Of a stretch of DNA of 64,000 bases, positions 34,835-46,046 are shown piece by piece. This stretch comes from Costus lasius (Eukaryota > Streptophyta > Magnoliopsida > Zingiberales > Costaceae), in the NCBI GenBank assembly GCA_027563935.2, contig CM050449.1, positions 79,391,178-79,455,177 on the forward strand, in the 5' to 3' direction. Below the pieces are notes generated by a model. That model searched no databases and was not told the DNA's origin. It was given only the letters and a program-made list of their open reading frames with translations. Positions within the stretch are counted from its first letter, which is position 1; every line of letters starts with the position of its first letter. The position numbers and the translations under genes were made by a program.

Positions 34835-37800
34835 CTAATGGTTGAGAAATCTCAAACCCATATTATTACAGTGCTTCTCATGCTTCTGCTGCGCCAGAGG
34901 CTTGGTAAGCGGGTCTGCCAGATTGTCATCTGTATGAACCTTGCATACTTTGATCTCGCCACGATCTATGATCTCCCTGATCAAATGAAACCGTCTCTGT
35001 ATGTGCTTGGACTTCTGGTGCGACCGCGGTTCCTTTGCTTGTGCGATTGCTCCAGTGTTATCACAAAAGATAACCAAAGGATCTGCACTCGAAGGAACAA
35101 CACCAAGTTCTCTCACGAACTTACGAATCCACACTGCCTCCTTGGATGCTTCCGAGGCTGCAACATACTCGGCTTCTGTTGTGGAATCAGCAACAGTTGA
35201 CTGTTTGAAACTTTTCCACACCACTGCTCCTCCATTCAAGCTAAAAACATAGCCTGATTGCGATCGGAAATCATCCTGGTCAGACTGGAACGAAGCGTCA
35301 GTATATCCTTCAATACTGAGTTCTTCCTGACCACCATATATCAAGAACATATCTTTGGTCCTCCGCAGATATTTTAAGATGTTCTTGACTGCAATCCAGT
35401 GCGCCATACCTGGATTACTCTGGTAACGACTGGTTACGCTTAACCCGTAAGCGACGTCTGGGCGAGTACACAACATCGCATACATAATGGAACCAATAGC
35501 CGAAGCATAAGGCGTATTGTCCATTTCATCTTTCTCAGTCTGTGTTTGTGGACACTGACTCTTCGAAAGATTCAGACCATGTCTGACTGGAAGATATCCA
35601 CGTTTAGAATTCTCTAAATGAAATCTCTCCAGGACCTTATCGATGTAAGTACTCTGGCACAGCCCGAGAAGCCTCTTAGATCTATCCCTGTAGATCTTCA
35701 CACCTAACACATAGGCTGCTTCTCCTATATCTTTCATCTGGAAACACTTCCTCAGCCATGCTTTAACAGCATGCATTTCAGGAATGTCATTTCCAATGAT
35801 GAAGATGTCATCGACATAGAGGACTAGGAAAGTAATCACGCTCCCACTAAACCTCTTATATACACACGGGTCATCCTCGTTCTTGATGAAACCAAATTCA
35901 GTGACTGATTCATCAAAACGAATATTCCAGCTTCTCGATGCTTGTTTAAGTCCATAAATGGACTTCTTTAACTTGCATATCTTATGACGATCTGATGGAT
36001 TAGTGAAACCCTCTGGTTGTGTCATGTACACATCCTCATCCAGATTTCCATTAAGGAAAGCTGTTTTCACATCCATCTGCCAAATCTCATAATCATAATA
36101 TGCAGCTATCGCGAAAAGAATCCGAATAGACTTAAACATGGCTACAGGTGAGAAAGTTTCATCATAATCTATCCCGTAGATTTGTTTGAAACCTTTCGCA
36201 ACTAGCCTGCCTTTATAGGTAACCACGTTACCATCCATGTCAATCTTCTTCTTGAAGATCCATTTACAGCCTATAGGGATAACTCCCGAAGGCGGATCAA
36301 CCAAATCCCAGACTTGGTTATCTGACATGGAGTTCATCTCGGCGCGCATAGCCTCAAGCCATCTTGCTGACTCCGGTCCACTGACCGCATCCGCATAAGT
36401 GAGGGGTTCATCATTATCAATGATGTAGACTCCGTCATAGCGCTCAGGCTGTCGACGGATCCTACCCGATCTTCGCGGTTCCCGTGATATCTGAGCCTCA
36501 GGTTGTTCAATAACCTGTTCTACCGGCTCAGGCTCATCCAACTGTGCTTGGTCACTTTGTCCTTCTTCTGGATTCTCATCCAGCTTTATTTCTCTCCCAC
36601 TGGCCTCTTGCAGAAGAAACTCCTTCTCAAGAAATATGGCCGTCCGAGCAACAAAAACCTTGTTCTCCTTGGGATCGTAGAAATAATAACCCTTAGTTTC
36701 CTTAGGGTAACCGACAAAGATACATTTGTCAGATCTGCTCTCTAGTTTCCCAGAGGCGAGCTTTTTGACATAAGCCTCGCAGCCCCAGATCCTGATAAAT
36801 GTCAAGCTCGGCTGTTTCCCATACCATAACTCATATGGCGTCTTTGAAACTGCCTTGGATGGCACTCGGTTTAGTACCTTTGCAGCTGTTTCCAGCGCAA
36901 AACCCCAAAAGGAGTATGGAAGAGTAGCCTGACTCATCATAGAACGAACCATATCAAGTAGCGTTCTATTTCTCCTCTCGGACACACCATTCCATTGCGG
37001 TGTTCCTGGCGGAGTGAGCTGTGAGATGATCCCACACTCCTTCTGATAGTCAGTAAACGTATGACTTAGGTATTCACCACCTCGATCTGAGCGAAGTGCC
37101 TTGATATTTCGGCCTAGCTGATTCTGTACTTCATTCTTGAACTCTTTGAACTTGTCAAAAGATTCACTCTTATGTCTCATCAGATAGACATACCCGTATC
37201 TACTGAATCATCAGTAAAGGTAATGAAGTACTGATAGCCACCTCTGGCATGTTTACCAAATGGCCCACACACATCACTGTGTATAAGGTCAAGTAAACCT
37301 GAAGCCCTTTGACCTTTGTGAGGAAAAGGTGACTTCGTCATTTTGCCCATCAAACAAGCTTTGCATGTATCAATCTCCTTATAGGAGAATGATCCCAGCA
37401 GTCCATGATCATGCAACCGCTTAATGCGTTTCTCGTTAATATGGCCTAAACGACTATGCCATAGCAAGGTGCTGTGATCAGCATACTTGGCTTTCTTAAT
37501 ATCAATTTGCTGTATCGAACATTCCATGTCCAACATGTATAACCCATTGTTAATTGAACCAGTTGCATAAACAATATTATCAAAAGACAAAATACACTTT
37601 GAAATATTGCATTCAAAGGAAAATCCCTTCCTGACAAGAGCAGGAATGGAGATAATATTTTTAGTTATACTGGGAACAAAGTAACAATTGTCTAGTTCCA
37701 ATACAAGTCCAGATGGTAAAGAAATGAAATAGTCTCCTACAGCAACAGCAGCAACCCGTGCCCCGTTTCCAACTCGTAGGTCCACCTCATGCTGTCCCAC

Positions 37801-38715
37801 CTGCCTTCTTCTCTTGAGTTCCTGTACATTTGAACAAATGTGAACTCCACATGCAGTGTCCAACACCCATGATATAGAAGAAGAAAACATGACCTCAGTC
37901 ACGAATATACCTGAGCCAGAAGCAAAGCTTCCCCTCTTATCTCCTTGGAGCGCTTTACAGTCCTTTTTCCAGTGACCCAGCTGGCCACAGTGGAAACACC
38001 TGTATTCCTTGGACCGCTTCACCTTCTGCTTCAGAGCCTTGCTGTAATTCTTGACCGGGGCCTTGCCCTTCTTCCCCTTCTTCTTGTTCCTTGAAGGAAC
38101 CATCAAGACAGAGGTCGAAGGCTTACCCTTCAGAGTCTCCTCAGTGGTCAAGAGCATATTCAGCAGCTCTGCCGGAGTACAATCGATTTTGTTCATATTA
38201 AAATTAATAATGAACGCGTCGAATGATGGCGGGAGAGACTGCAGAATAATGTCCACAGCAAGCTCCTGGTTAATGGTATGCCCCAGTTTCTCTAGAGCCT
38301 CCTTGTGCCCAATCATCTTGAGCACGTGAGCTCCCACTGGGCTCCCTTCAGCCAGTTTGCTCTGAAAGAAGAGCTTAGTCAAATTATAGCGTTCAGTCCT
38401 CGCCTGTGCAGCATACAGCATCTTGAGGTTTGCTATAATCTGTATAGCTGACATATCCTCATGCTGACGCTGCAGCGGTGGCGTCATAGACGCTAGCATC
38501 AGGCAAGCGACATCAATGCTATCATTGACGTGCTTTTCATAGGCTTCCCGAACCGCCCTTGCGGCGTTCGGAGCGGGCTGCGGCGATATCGCCGTCTCGA
38601 GGACATACAGTTTCCTCTCTGCCTTAAGAACGATCTTAAGGTGTCCAAACCAGTCAGAGAAGTTCGGCCCAGCAAACTTCTCCCTTTCCAGTAGGGATCG
38701 CACATTGAAGTTCAT
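34835..38715 (-). pseudogene. E2 gag-pol polyprotein with one frameshift
   Basis: Domains and order are as in E3 (Gag with zinc knuckle, protease, integrase, RT, RNase H). The frame is open from ATG at 38715 to about 37205. There one base is missing in the codons after YQYFITFTDD (the intact copy reads on as FSRYGYVYLMRHK), in the integrase core after its first catalytic Asp. The second frame runs from about 37205 to the stop at 34835 (781 codons from the first Met at 37180). Total length is 3881 nt against 3882 nt in E3, so this is the only length change. RT motif is LYVDDIFII. Confidence 0.93.
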
Positions 38716-40538
38716 GGTGTTCGTTGCTGCAGGTATCTACAACAATGCAAGAACAGCAAGGTCAGCATCAATGTATAAGAATCGATCAGGACTTAAGAAA
38801 GATTCTTTTTCTCACTATTTTATCAGGCGTGAAAAATCCAGCAAAACAGCCCGAAAGAGTAGAACTCTTTTAGTGAGATGGGATCCAGATTTCATACTTG
38901 GTCTCCGCGTCCCGCTCAGGCGAGATAAGATGCACAGAGAGTACAAGCACTAGTTTCTGGTAGGCATCCCAGCCAATCGCCAACCCGTGCGATTCCCCTT
39001 CATCTGGGCAATCCAGCAGACTGTGCCAACTGAGTTGGTACAACACAGTCTCTGATCCCACAGATGGCTGCCTCCATGTGCTACCATATGCGCCACATAT
39101 GTAGCCTACACGGTCAAGCTGACCCGACCTACTCCCTGGACCACCACGTGCTATGCTGAGCAACGAGAAGGGATAAATCCCTACTCTGTAACACGCAGGT
39201 GTAATCCCGCACCGTCTGAAGATAGATGGACGTGCCCACTGAGTGGGTACAACACGGCTCCAACGATAATCAGAACAGTGAGGTTTCGCGTCAGAAGGCT
39301 TACGAGCTTGATATTTCAGCGTTGGATTTTAACGGTCTATTATCTTCTTGCCTATCATGCAATTCCTATGGTGATAGCAGAAGATAATTTAATCATGCAA
39401 TTCTAATATTAAGCAATAAAAGAAAGCATGAATCTTATGTGGTAAAAGCCCATAGCCCTAGAAGACCTTAACCTAACTTAAGTCTTCATTTGCTCTTCAT
39501 GGGTCTTTAGCTGCCCATCTGGCCCAAACCAGGGCCTAAGCGCCATCTGCAGCTCTGGTGCGCCTACCAGGGAATATGCGCCTGGTCCCAGAGTCGAACC
39601 CTGGACCTCCCACCTGGTCAAGCCTCTGCTGCAAGCGCCTTTGCCAAGTGTGCTCTGTGCTCTTGTCTAATTAAATTACAAATTTAACTATCTAGACAAG
39701 AGTGACACGCAGGTCACTTACATTTATAAATTAAAACACAGTGATACGCAGATCATAATAATTAATTTACAATTTTTAATACAGGCACGCAGGCCCCAGC
39801 ACAGCACACATTAATAACGGGCAGCCCACATAAGACTAAATAAACAAACATATGCATCAATCAAGAACCATGTGATCCATAAAAATTAAAATTTTCGAAA
39901 ACCCCTTGGGATCAATTTTAATTTTTCCTTATTTGCTCTACAACCTTACAATGGTCCATTACTAGGGATCCACTCATCCAACCTAGTCAGATCCACTGCC
40001 CTTGCATGCACCAAGTCCTAACTGACTTGAGTCGACCATAAGGTCAACCATGCATGCGCCAAGGCTGAACAACCACACTGAGGTCTGGCAAACGGGCGTG
40101 ACCCCGGGCCTAACTCAGGTGTGTTCACAAGTTGTCTCAATCAGACATCGCTACACGCCTTTGATGCAGTCGACCTATAGCCACCTTTAGCATGCGCCAA
40201 GGTGCTATCTGGTCAACCCATCTAGGCTGTCAGATGGTCTGATCAGACTGTTTGGATCCGACCTAGGGGATGACCTCAACCCCAATAACCCATCTAAGGG
40301 TTTAATGTAGGCGCATTAGATCTAGGTGAATTGCGCATGTGATCAAGGTTTTAAGAAAACTTACAAGAACATGCGCAAACAACAACATGCGCAAAAGAGA
40401 AAATAACTTTCGCCATCTTACAACTATCAGCATAAGACATCGCATGTAACCTATAGATCTATCAACTTGCGCATACATGGATCATATGACATATCATGGC
40501 AATCATAAACAAGCATGAAACAACGCTCTGATACCAAT
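38716..40538 (-). other. E2 primer site and long leader
   Basis: A leader of about 1.8 kb follows the primer site (40525-40536). It has the same stem-loops as the other F1 leaders (for example CCCACT/AGTGGG near 39236 and CCAACT/AGTTGG near 39026). The small leader ORF seen in E1, E3 and E4 is altered here by an indel near 38965, so the frame differs (38870-39163). Confidence 0.72.
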
Positions 40539-42185
40539 TGAAAGAACCCCTTTCTAGAGGGGGGGCGAAACCCAGCATGGCGCATTATAAACATTTAGGC
40601 AGCGGATTAGGGTTTCATGGATCGGCTTCATGTGATATGATCAACCATAAAAATTCGATTGCATAGAAGAGATAAAACTCATACCATAGCCATTTCAAGA
40701 TGGCGTCTAGGAAGCAAAGATCAAAGCAGATCTTCTCCAGAGGTGACGCACACAGTTGATGTCGCCTACTCCTCTTTGCGATTCTTGTGCTAGCAAGATC
40801 CAAAGAAGTCTTTGATCGAAATGGAAAGGGAAGGAGATCTTTTCTCTTTGCCGAATTCTCCTCAAGCTCCAAGGCGCCGTCACGCAAAAGAACGAGAGGA
40901 ATATGCGTTCAAGAGGCGAGAATAGAGAACCCTCTCTATTCGAACGTGAGAGTCATGGTTGCTAAAAATAGCACCACTCACCGCTCAACATGTTCACGCT
41001 AAGTGAACTTGTCGCCTAGTCTTGAACCATTTTGGTTCAATTTAATTTTGGTTCAATAACCAAATAAACCAATCGACATGGCCTAGATCACATTAAAACC
41101 CTAAGGTTCCAGATCTAACCGTTGATCTCTTTGATGCTCCTGATCTGACCGATCTAGCATCCATTCTCTCGATCGAAGCTTACCGATCTCAAGCCCTAAT
41201 CAATCAAACATGATCAGACTAGATCTCACTTACAATCAGAGATTAAATCCCTTTAAACTGAACCTGAACAATTCAGTCCACACGATCTGACTTAAGTAAG
41301 CCATATCATCAATTGTGCGACCCTGAGGGTTTCCTTAAAACGTCGGTAACGATAATTCACATTATCACGATAAGTGAGGGGTATCTAGCAACACATCACT
41401 GTCTCCCGATATCAAGGAAAGAGTCTTCCAAGACTACACCCAAAAACAGCACAAGTGTGAATCAATTCACAAGGCATGCATATTTCCTTTACCACTGGAT
41501 GTTCTTATTGGACAAGCCTGTCAAGCTCGTAACTCCAATATGATGAGCATGATTAGAACAGATGAACACTGTCACCTGGGTATGGCCATACACTTTCTCA
41601 ATCATCTCATCCAGGGGGCCCCTTTAGAACATCACACTCCTTCAACAAGGAGACGGCAATCCTATGTCTATCACTAGTGCTCTAACCTGACTCAAGCTCA
41701 CCATCCAAGATAGTCTATAATCATTATGTTTCAAATGATATTGAACCATCTCAAAACAATGACAATCATCATTTAGAAAACACAAGTGATCTCAAGTCAG
41801 AGGAAATGTGCCACTTGTCTTAATCAAGGAACATTCACATTGTGACAAACAATTGAACATCCTAGTAGGGTCTGTCCAGTACATCCAATGTACCCATGAG
41901 TCTACATCTTATTCCATGCTCGAAGCATCCTATAAGATTAGAACACATATTAGTCTTAACCATATCAAGGCTGTCTCATGTTCACCAAGATACATCGACT
42001 AAGGACATAATAGCATGTCAGCCCAGCTGAACAGCTTTGAGACATTATTCAGAAGAACATATATTGCAGCAGACAATGTAAACAACCGAATAATAACCAT
42101 GCCTTTATAAACATAACAGTTTATTACATGATACAGATACATTCCCACAGGCCTCAAACATTAGCCTTAAGGGCATACCCCAACA
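40539..42185 (-). mobile_element. E2 5' LTR
   Basis: 1647 bp and nearly identical to the 3' LTR, followed by TCTCC. Hairpin module is at 41351-41401. Confidence 0.92.
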
Positions 42186-42664
42186 TCTCCTTGGGGAGAT
42201 TGGCGCTTACATTGATGGAGAAGGAGATATTCCTCATGGGTAGATCTTCATGGTGGCACATGCCATGAGGAAAAGTGGCTAGATAAGAGATTGGCATAAG
42301 CTGTAGTGGTTCCCTCTCCTTGTGGTCATTCTCCTCCCTTGATCACCTCTCTGGCACATCTTGGAGATGGCGCAAGCAAAGAGGGCAGCAACATAGGCAA
42401 CAGGATCTTCCTCCCGAAGGCTAGCACTAGGTGCGGAGTGAAGAGGATCTCGAGTAGTCCGTGTGTGCACGATCGTAGAGTGCGAACACTTGTGTGCCTC
42501 TTCTTCATCATCATCAGCCCCTTGGATTATGCAAATAAAGGTATATTACTCTGACACATCCGGTGGATCACTCGTAAGGGATCCTAGCTCTTAGAGTTAT
42601 CCTGTTTCGGGCCATTGCTTCCGCTGTTATTAAAAATTTAAAATTGGTTTGGGGATTATCAATA

Positions 42665-43162
42665 CTATCATGCGAGTATTATAATTTAAAGCATTAAAGA
42701 ATGTGTGGATAATTACCCACTTATCAAGACCATGGTGTGGACACATCCTCTGAAGTTGATTAAATCGATCCCATGCCTCGAATAGCGATTCTCCTTCTTT
42801 CTAAACAAAGCTTGTGATCTGGTTCCTAAGCTGTGCAGTCTTACTTGGTGGAAAATATTTTGCTAGAAAAGCATTGAAGAGCTCCTCCCAAGTTGTTATG
42901 GAACTTGGCTGATGAGAGTGAAGCCATGCACAAGCCCTATCCCTGAGAGAAAAAAAGGAAAAGTCTGAGTTAAAGAGCAACATTCGAAACATTTTTCATC
43001 TTTAATGTATCACAATATTCAAGAAATATAGAAAAGTGCTTATTAGGATCTTTAGATGGGAAGCCTCCAAACTTGTTCTGCTGAACCATAGAAAGTAAAG
43101 ATGGCATGATTTTAAAATTGTTCTCCTCTATGTTAAGACGAGCAATACTAGAACGAAGCCCT
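42665..43162 (-). pseudogene. Element B gag, N-terminal and central part
   Basis: In minus sense this is an Athila-type Gag. It shows MVQQNKFGGFPSKDPNKHF upstream, then the retrotransposon Gag core (RDRACAWLHSHQPSSITTW, FLAKYFPPSKTAQLRNQITSF) and CPHHGLDKW followed by a stop-free stretch to the boundary at 42665. Frame changes occur near 42800 and 42990. Beyond 42665 the F2 element intervenes; the next Gag segment (TATGGAIMNK, LFEEMALNHY) is at 9070 and below. A family-1 solo LTR cuts the upstream side at 43163. Confidence 0.82.
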
Positions 43163-44841
43163 TGTTGGGGTATGCCCTTAAGCCTAATGTTTGAGGCCTT
43201 GGGAATGTATCAGTATCATGTAATAAACTGTTATGTTTATATAGGCATGGTTGTTATTCAGTTAGCTACATTGTCTGCTGCAATATATGTTCTTCTGAAT
43301 AATGTCTCAAAGCTGTTCAGCTGGGCTGACATGCTGTTGTGTCCTTAGTCGATATATCTTGGTGAACATGAGACAGCCTTGATATGGTTAAGACTAATAT
43401 GTGTTCTAATCTTATAGGATGCTTCGAGCATGGAATAAGATGTAGACTCATGGGTACATTGGATGTACTGGACAGACCCTACTAGGATGTTCAATTGTTT
43501 GTCGCAATGTGAATAATCTTTGAATATGACAAGTGGCACATTTCCTCTGACTTGAGATCACTTGTGTTTTCTAAATGATGATTGTCATTGTTTTGAGGTA
43601 GTTCAATATCATTTGAAACACAATGGTTATAGGCTATCTTGGATGGTGAGCTTGAGTCATGTTAGGGCACTAGTGATAGACATAGGATTGCCGTCTCCTT
43701 GTTTAAGGAGTGTGATGTTCTAAAGGGCCCCCTGGATGAGATGATTGAGAAAAGAGTATGGCCATACCCAGGTGACAGTGTTCATCTGATCTAATCATGC
43801 TCATCATATTGGAGCTACAAGCTTGACACGCTTGTCCAATAAGAATATCAAGTGGAAAAGGAATTATGCATGCCTTGTGAATTGATTCACACTTGTGCTG
43901 TGTTTTGGGTGTAGTCTTGGAAGACTTTTTTCTTTATATCGGGAGACAGTGATGTGTTGCTAGATACCCCTCACTGATCGTGATAACGTGAGTTATCGTT
44001 ACCGACATTTAAAGGAAACCCTTAGGGTCGCACAATTTGATGATATGGCTTACTTAAGTCAGATCGTGTGGACTGAATTGTTTGGGTTCAGTTTAAAGGG
44101 ATTTAATCTCTGATTGTGAGTGAGATCTGGTCTGATCATGTTTGATTGATTAGGGCTTGAGATCGGTAAGCTTCGATTGAGAGATTGGATGCTAGATCGA
44201 TCAGATCAGAAGCATCAAGAGATTAACGGTCAGATCTGGAGCCTTAGGGTTTATTTGAGATCTAGACTAGATCATTGGCTTGATTGGTTCTTAAACCGAA
44301 CCAATGTGAACCGGCTCATGAAATGAGCGCATGGTTCATGGGGAGAGGAGTTGGCGACATGTTCACTTGGCGTGAACGTTGGAGTGAAGTGTGGTGGCTA
44401 TTTTTAGTAACCACGATCTCCACTTGGAGATGTTGTTCACGGACCGAATAGAGTGCTCTCTATTCTCGCCTCTCGCCCATATTCTCTCTCGACGTTTTCG
44501 TGTGTGTGGCGACGTCTTGAAGGTAGAGGAGGATTCGGCCAAGAGAAGGATCATCTCTTCCATCCCTTTCACTCGATCAAGGACTCCAAGGAACCTTGCT
44601 AGCACAAGGAGCACCAAGGGATAAGCGCATCTTCATCTTGTGTGCGAGACTTTGGAGAAGAGGCGATTGCATCTTTACTTCCAAGGCGCCATCTTGAAAT
44701 GGCATCGGTATGAATTTATTTTCATGCATATAAAGTTGATTATTTTACATGTATGAGATCCTATGAAACCCTAGTATCCGCTGCATATCTTACTTGCGCC
44801 ACCATAGGGTTTTCGCCCCCCTTTGGTTAGGGGAACCTTCA
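43163..44841 (+). mobile_element. F1 solo LTR, 1679 bp
   Basis: It begins TGTTGGGGTATGCCC and ends GGAACCTTCA. GCCCT is duplicated on both sides (43158-43162 and 44842-44846). It interrupts element B between leader and gag. Hairpin module: 43947-43997, with H2 GATAAC-GTGA-GTTATC. Confidence 0.93.
43947..43997 (+). other. LTR hairpin module, F1 solo LTR in element B
   Basis: H1 CAGTGA (43947-43952) with TCACTG (43971-43976), H2 GATAAC-GTGA-GTTATC (43982-43997). A TTTATATCGG stretch directly precedes it. Confidence 0.6.
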
Positions 44842-45144
44842 GCCCTTGCAAGTTTGGGTTTGCATAATCCTTTAAAGATCTTTGATCACCCATCTTAGAT
44901 TTTAAGATTTCCTTTCCTAATTGCTTTTTGTGCAGGCAAACAGTTCTCTTTGGTTCAGGATCTTCCTCAAATAACTTCTTGGAACACCTGGGCATAAACA
45001 ATTAATAGGTACAAACAATCAGGTCAAAGAAAGACTATGAATAAATAGAGTTAGATAACAAATAAAAAAAAAATGTCTTGTCTAACAATCTTTAGATTGA
45101 GTCAATATTAGCGAAATTGGTTTCCGGCAACGGTGCCAAAAACT
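44842..45144 (-). other. Element B leader and primer-binding site
   Basis: In minus sense TTTTTGGCACCGTTGCCGG (45123-45142) closely resembles the TGGCGCCGTTGCCGGGGA primer site typical of Athila/Tat elements. It lies two or three bases inside the LTR boundary at 45145. The leader runs leftwards to 44842, where the solo LTR interrupts it. A 76-codon ORF (44771-45001) spans the solo LTR border and is not a gene. Confidence 0.8.
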
Positions 45145-46046
45145 TGATGTAATCCGCAAGTGCACGGAAATATCAAAGTAATAAAAATATCGATCCCACA
45201 AGGACCAATGGCCAAGTACTGACTCTACTTAAGATCGTTAGCTAGACTAATCTAGAATAGAATGGTTTATTATCTTAACTAAATTGTGGAAATAGTAAGA
45301 CAGACTTTAGTTGCAATCGATTTCATGGAAATTCCGGACTTCGGGGTTCACCACACTATGTTTCATGACTTTATCTAATTTAAAAAATATATATTTAGAA
45401 GGATTTACAGTGTTGAAGGGGATTTATCCGCATGTACAGATTGCCCCCTCTCAGCAGTACAATGTGGTGTATACCTGAATTAATCCCCTACTCTCATGAT
45501 TATTAATTCGAAATAAACCCAATGAGTTCTTGATAAATCTAAGAAATCCCTCAAGCTGATTCAAACTACTCTCGTATTCAAATCAACTTGACCAAAAATT
45601 ATAGATCTGACGTCGCAATTCACCTCTCAGTACTTCTTGCAACGTCTCTAAACATGAAAATTATGGCCAATAATCAACATGTAATAAGCACAGCAATTAT
45701 TGAATCAAATAAAAGCAAACTAATTGATAACAAGAAAATCAAGTGTCAAGTCATGAAAACATAATGGGTTACAACCATAATCTTGAATAAATGATGTACG
45801 CTGACATGGTAAAAATATGAATTTTATAAAAATCCATGTTTTGATTACAAGATTGGTAAATAAATATGAAATCTATGAAGGAAGATGAGAATCAAGGCTC
45901 CCTGATGAAGATTGACGCTAGCCACCCGTAAAAGCTAAGTTTTTCTAGTGAGGAAGCGAGGATCACCGCTGTTTGCCCTGATTTTTGCCTCTTCATTGAA
46001 TTCTACTTAAAAATTAGCTAAAAAGTCCCAATAATTGGTCCCATGG
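45145..46046 (-). mobile_element. Element B 5' LTR, partial
   Basis: In minus sense it ends CTTGCGGATTACATCA at 45145. The CACTTGCGG...CA end and the preceding ATCGATATTTTTATTAC-like stretch are characteristic of Athila LTRs and resemble element A. At 46046 it is cut by copia element D; the rest of the LTR is predicted beyond the window. It is a different subfamily from A and lacks the TTACGGC palindromes. Confidence 0.72.

Larger units (their letters stand above)
33168..42185 (-). mobile_element. Complete copia F1 element E2, 9018 bp
   Basis: LTRs 33168-34814 and 40539-42185 are both 1647 bp. I could see a single difference between them (C versus A in the CGATCAGTGAGG / CGATAAGTGAGG context, near 34001 and 41372). 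The target duplication TCTCC is at 33163-33167 and 42186-42190. Primer site is at 40525-40536 and polypurine tract at 34815-34829. It sits in the 3' LTR of F2 and is one of the youngest elements in the window. Gag-pol has one frameshift. Confidence 0.94.
9071..42664 (+). mobile_element. Old copia family-2 (F2) element, hosting five later insertions
   Basis: Its 5' LTR starts TGTTGGTGTATATGC at 9071 and ends CAATA at 16703. A primer site with GTGGTATCAAAGG follows at 16704, and an AAGTGCAAGTGGGAGAT-like polypurine tract lies just before the 3' LTR at 30516, which ends CAATA at 42664. Flanks are CTGTC (9066-9070) and CTATC (42665-42669), a target duplication with one mismatch. Without insertions the LTRs are about 2.09 kb (5') and 1.43 kb (3'), differing by a large replacement, and the interior is about 4.6 kb. 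Coding remnants are badly decayed, so this is the oldest copia in the nest. The general plan fits Angela/Tork-like copia. Confidence 0.85.
30516..42664 (+). mobile_element. F2 3' LTR, interrupted by an F1 solo LTR and by E2
   Basis: F2 LTR pieces are 30516-31153, 32847-33167 and 42191-42664. Compared with the 5' LTR, the segment 12601-13307 is replaced here by a 100-bp AT-rich stretch (30897-30996). That removes the hairpin module and the AGGGTCGCACA block. It ends CAATA at 42664, followed by CTATC. Confidence 0.83.
5051..46046 (-). mobile_element. Athila-like Ty3/gypsy element B, fragmented by nested insertions
   Basis: In minus-strand order the element has a partial LTR (45145-46046), an Athila-type primer site (45123-45142), leader, gag N part (42665-43162), gag C part with protease start (7793-9070), integrase (6583-7792) and env-like region (5140-6093). 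Inserted in it are F2 copia 9071-42664 and the family-1 solo LTR 43163-44841. Evidence that the two halves are one element: the gag translation up to the 42665 boundary continues at 9070 in the same family and order, and the F2 insertion is flanked by CTGTC/CTATC. RT and RNase H are missing and its 3' LTR is not seen. Its right end is cut at 46046 by D. Confidence 0.82.
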
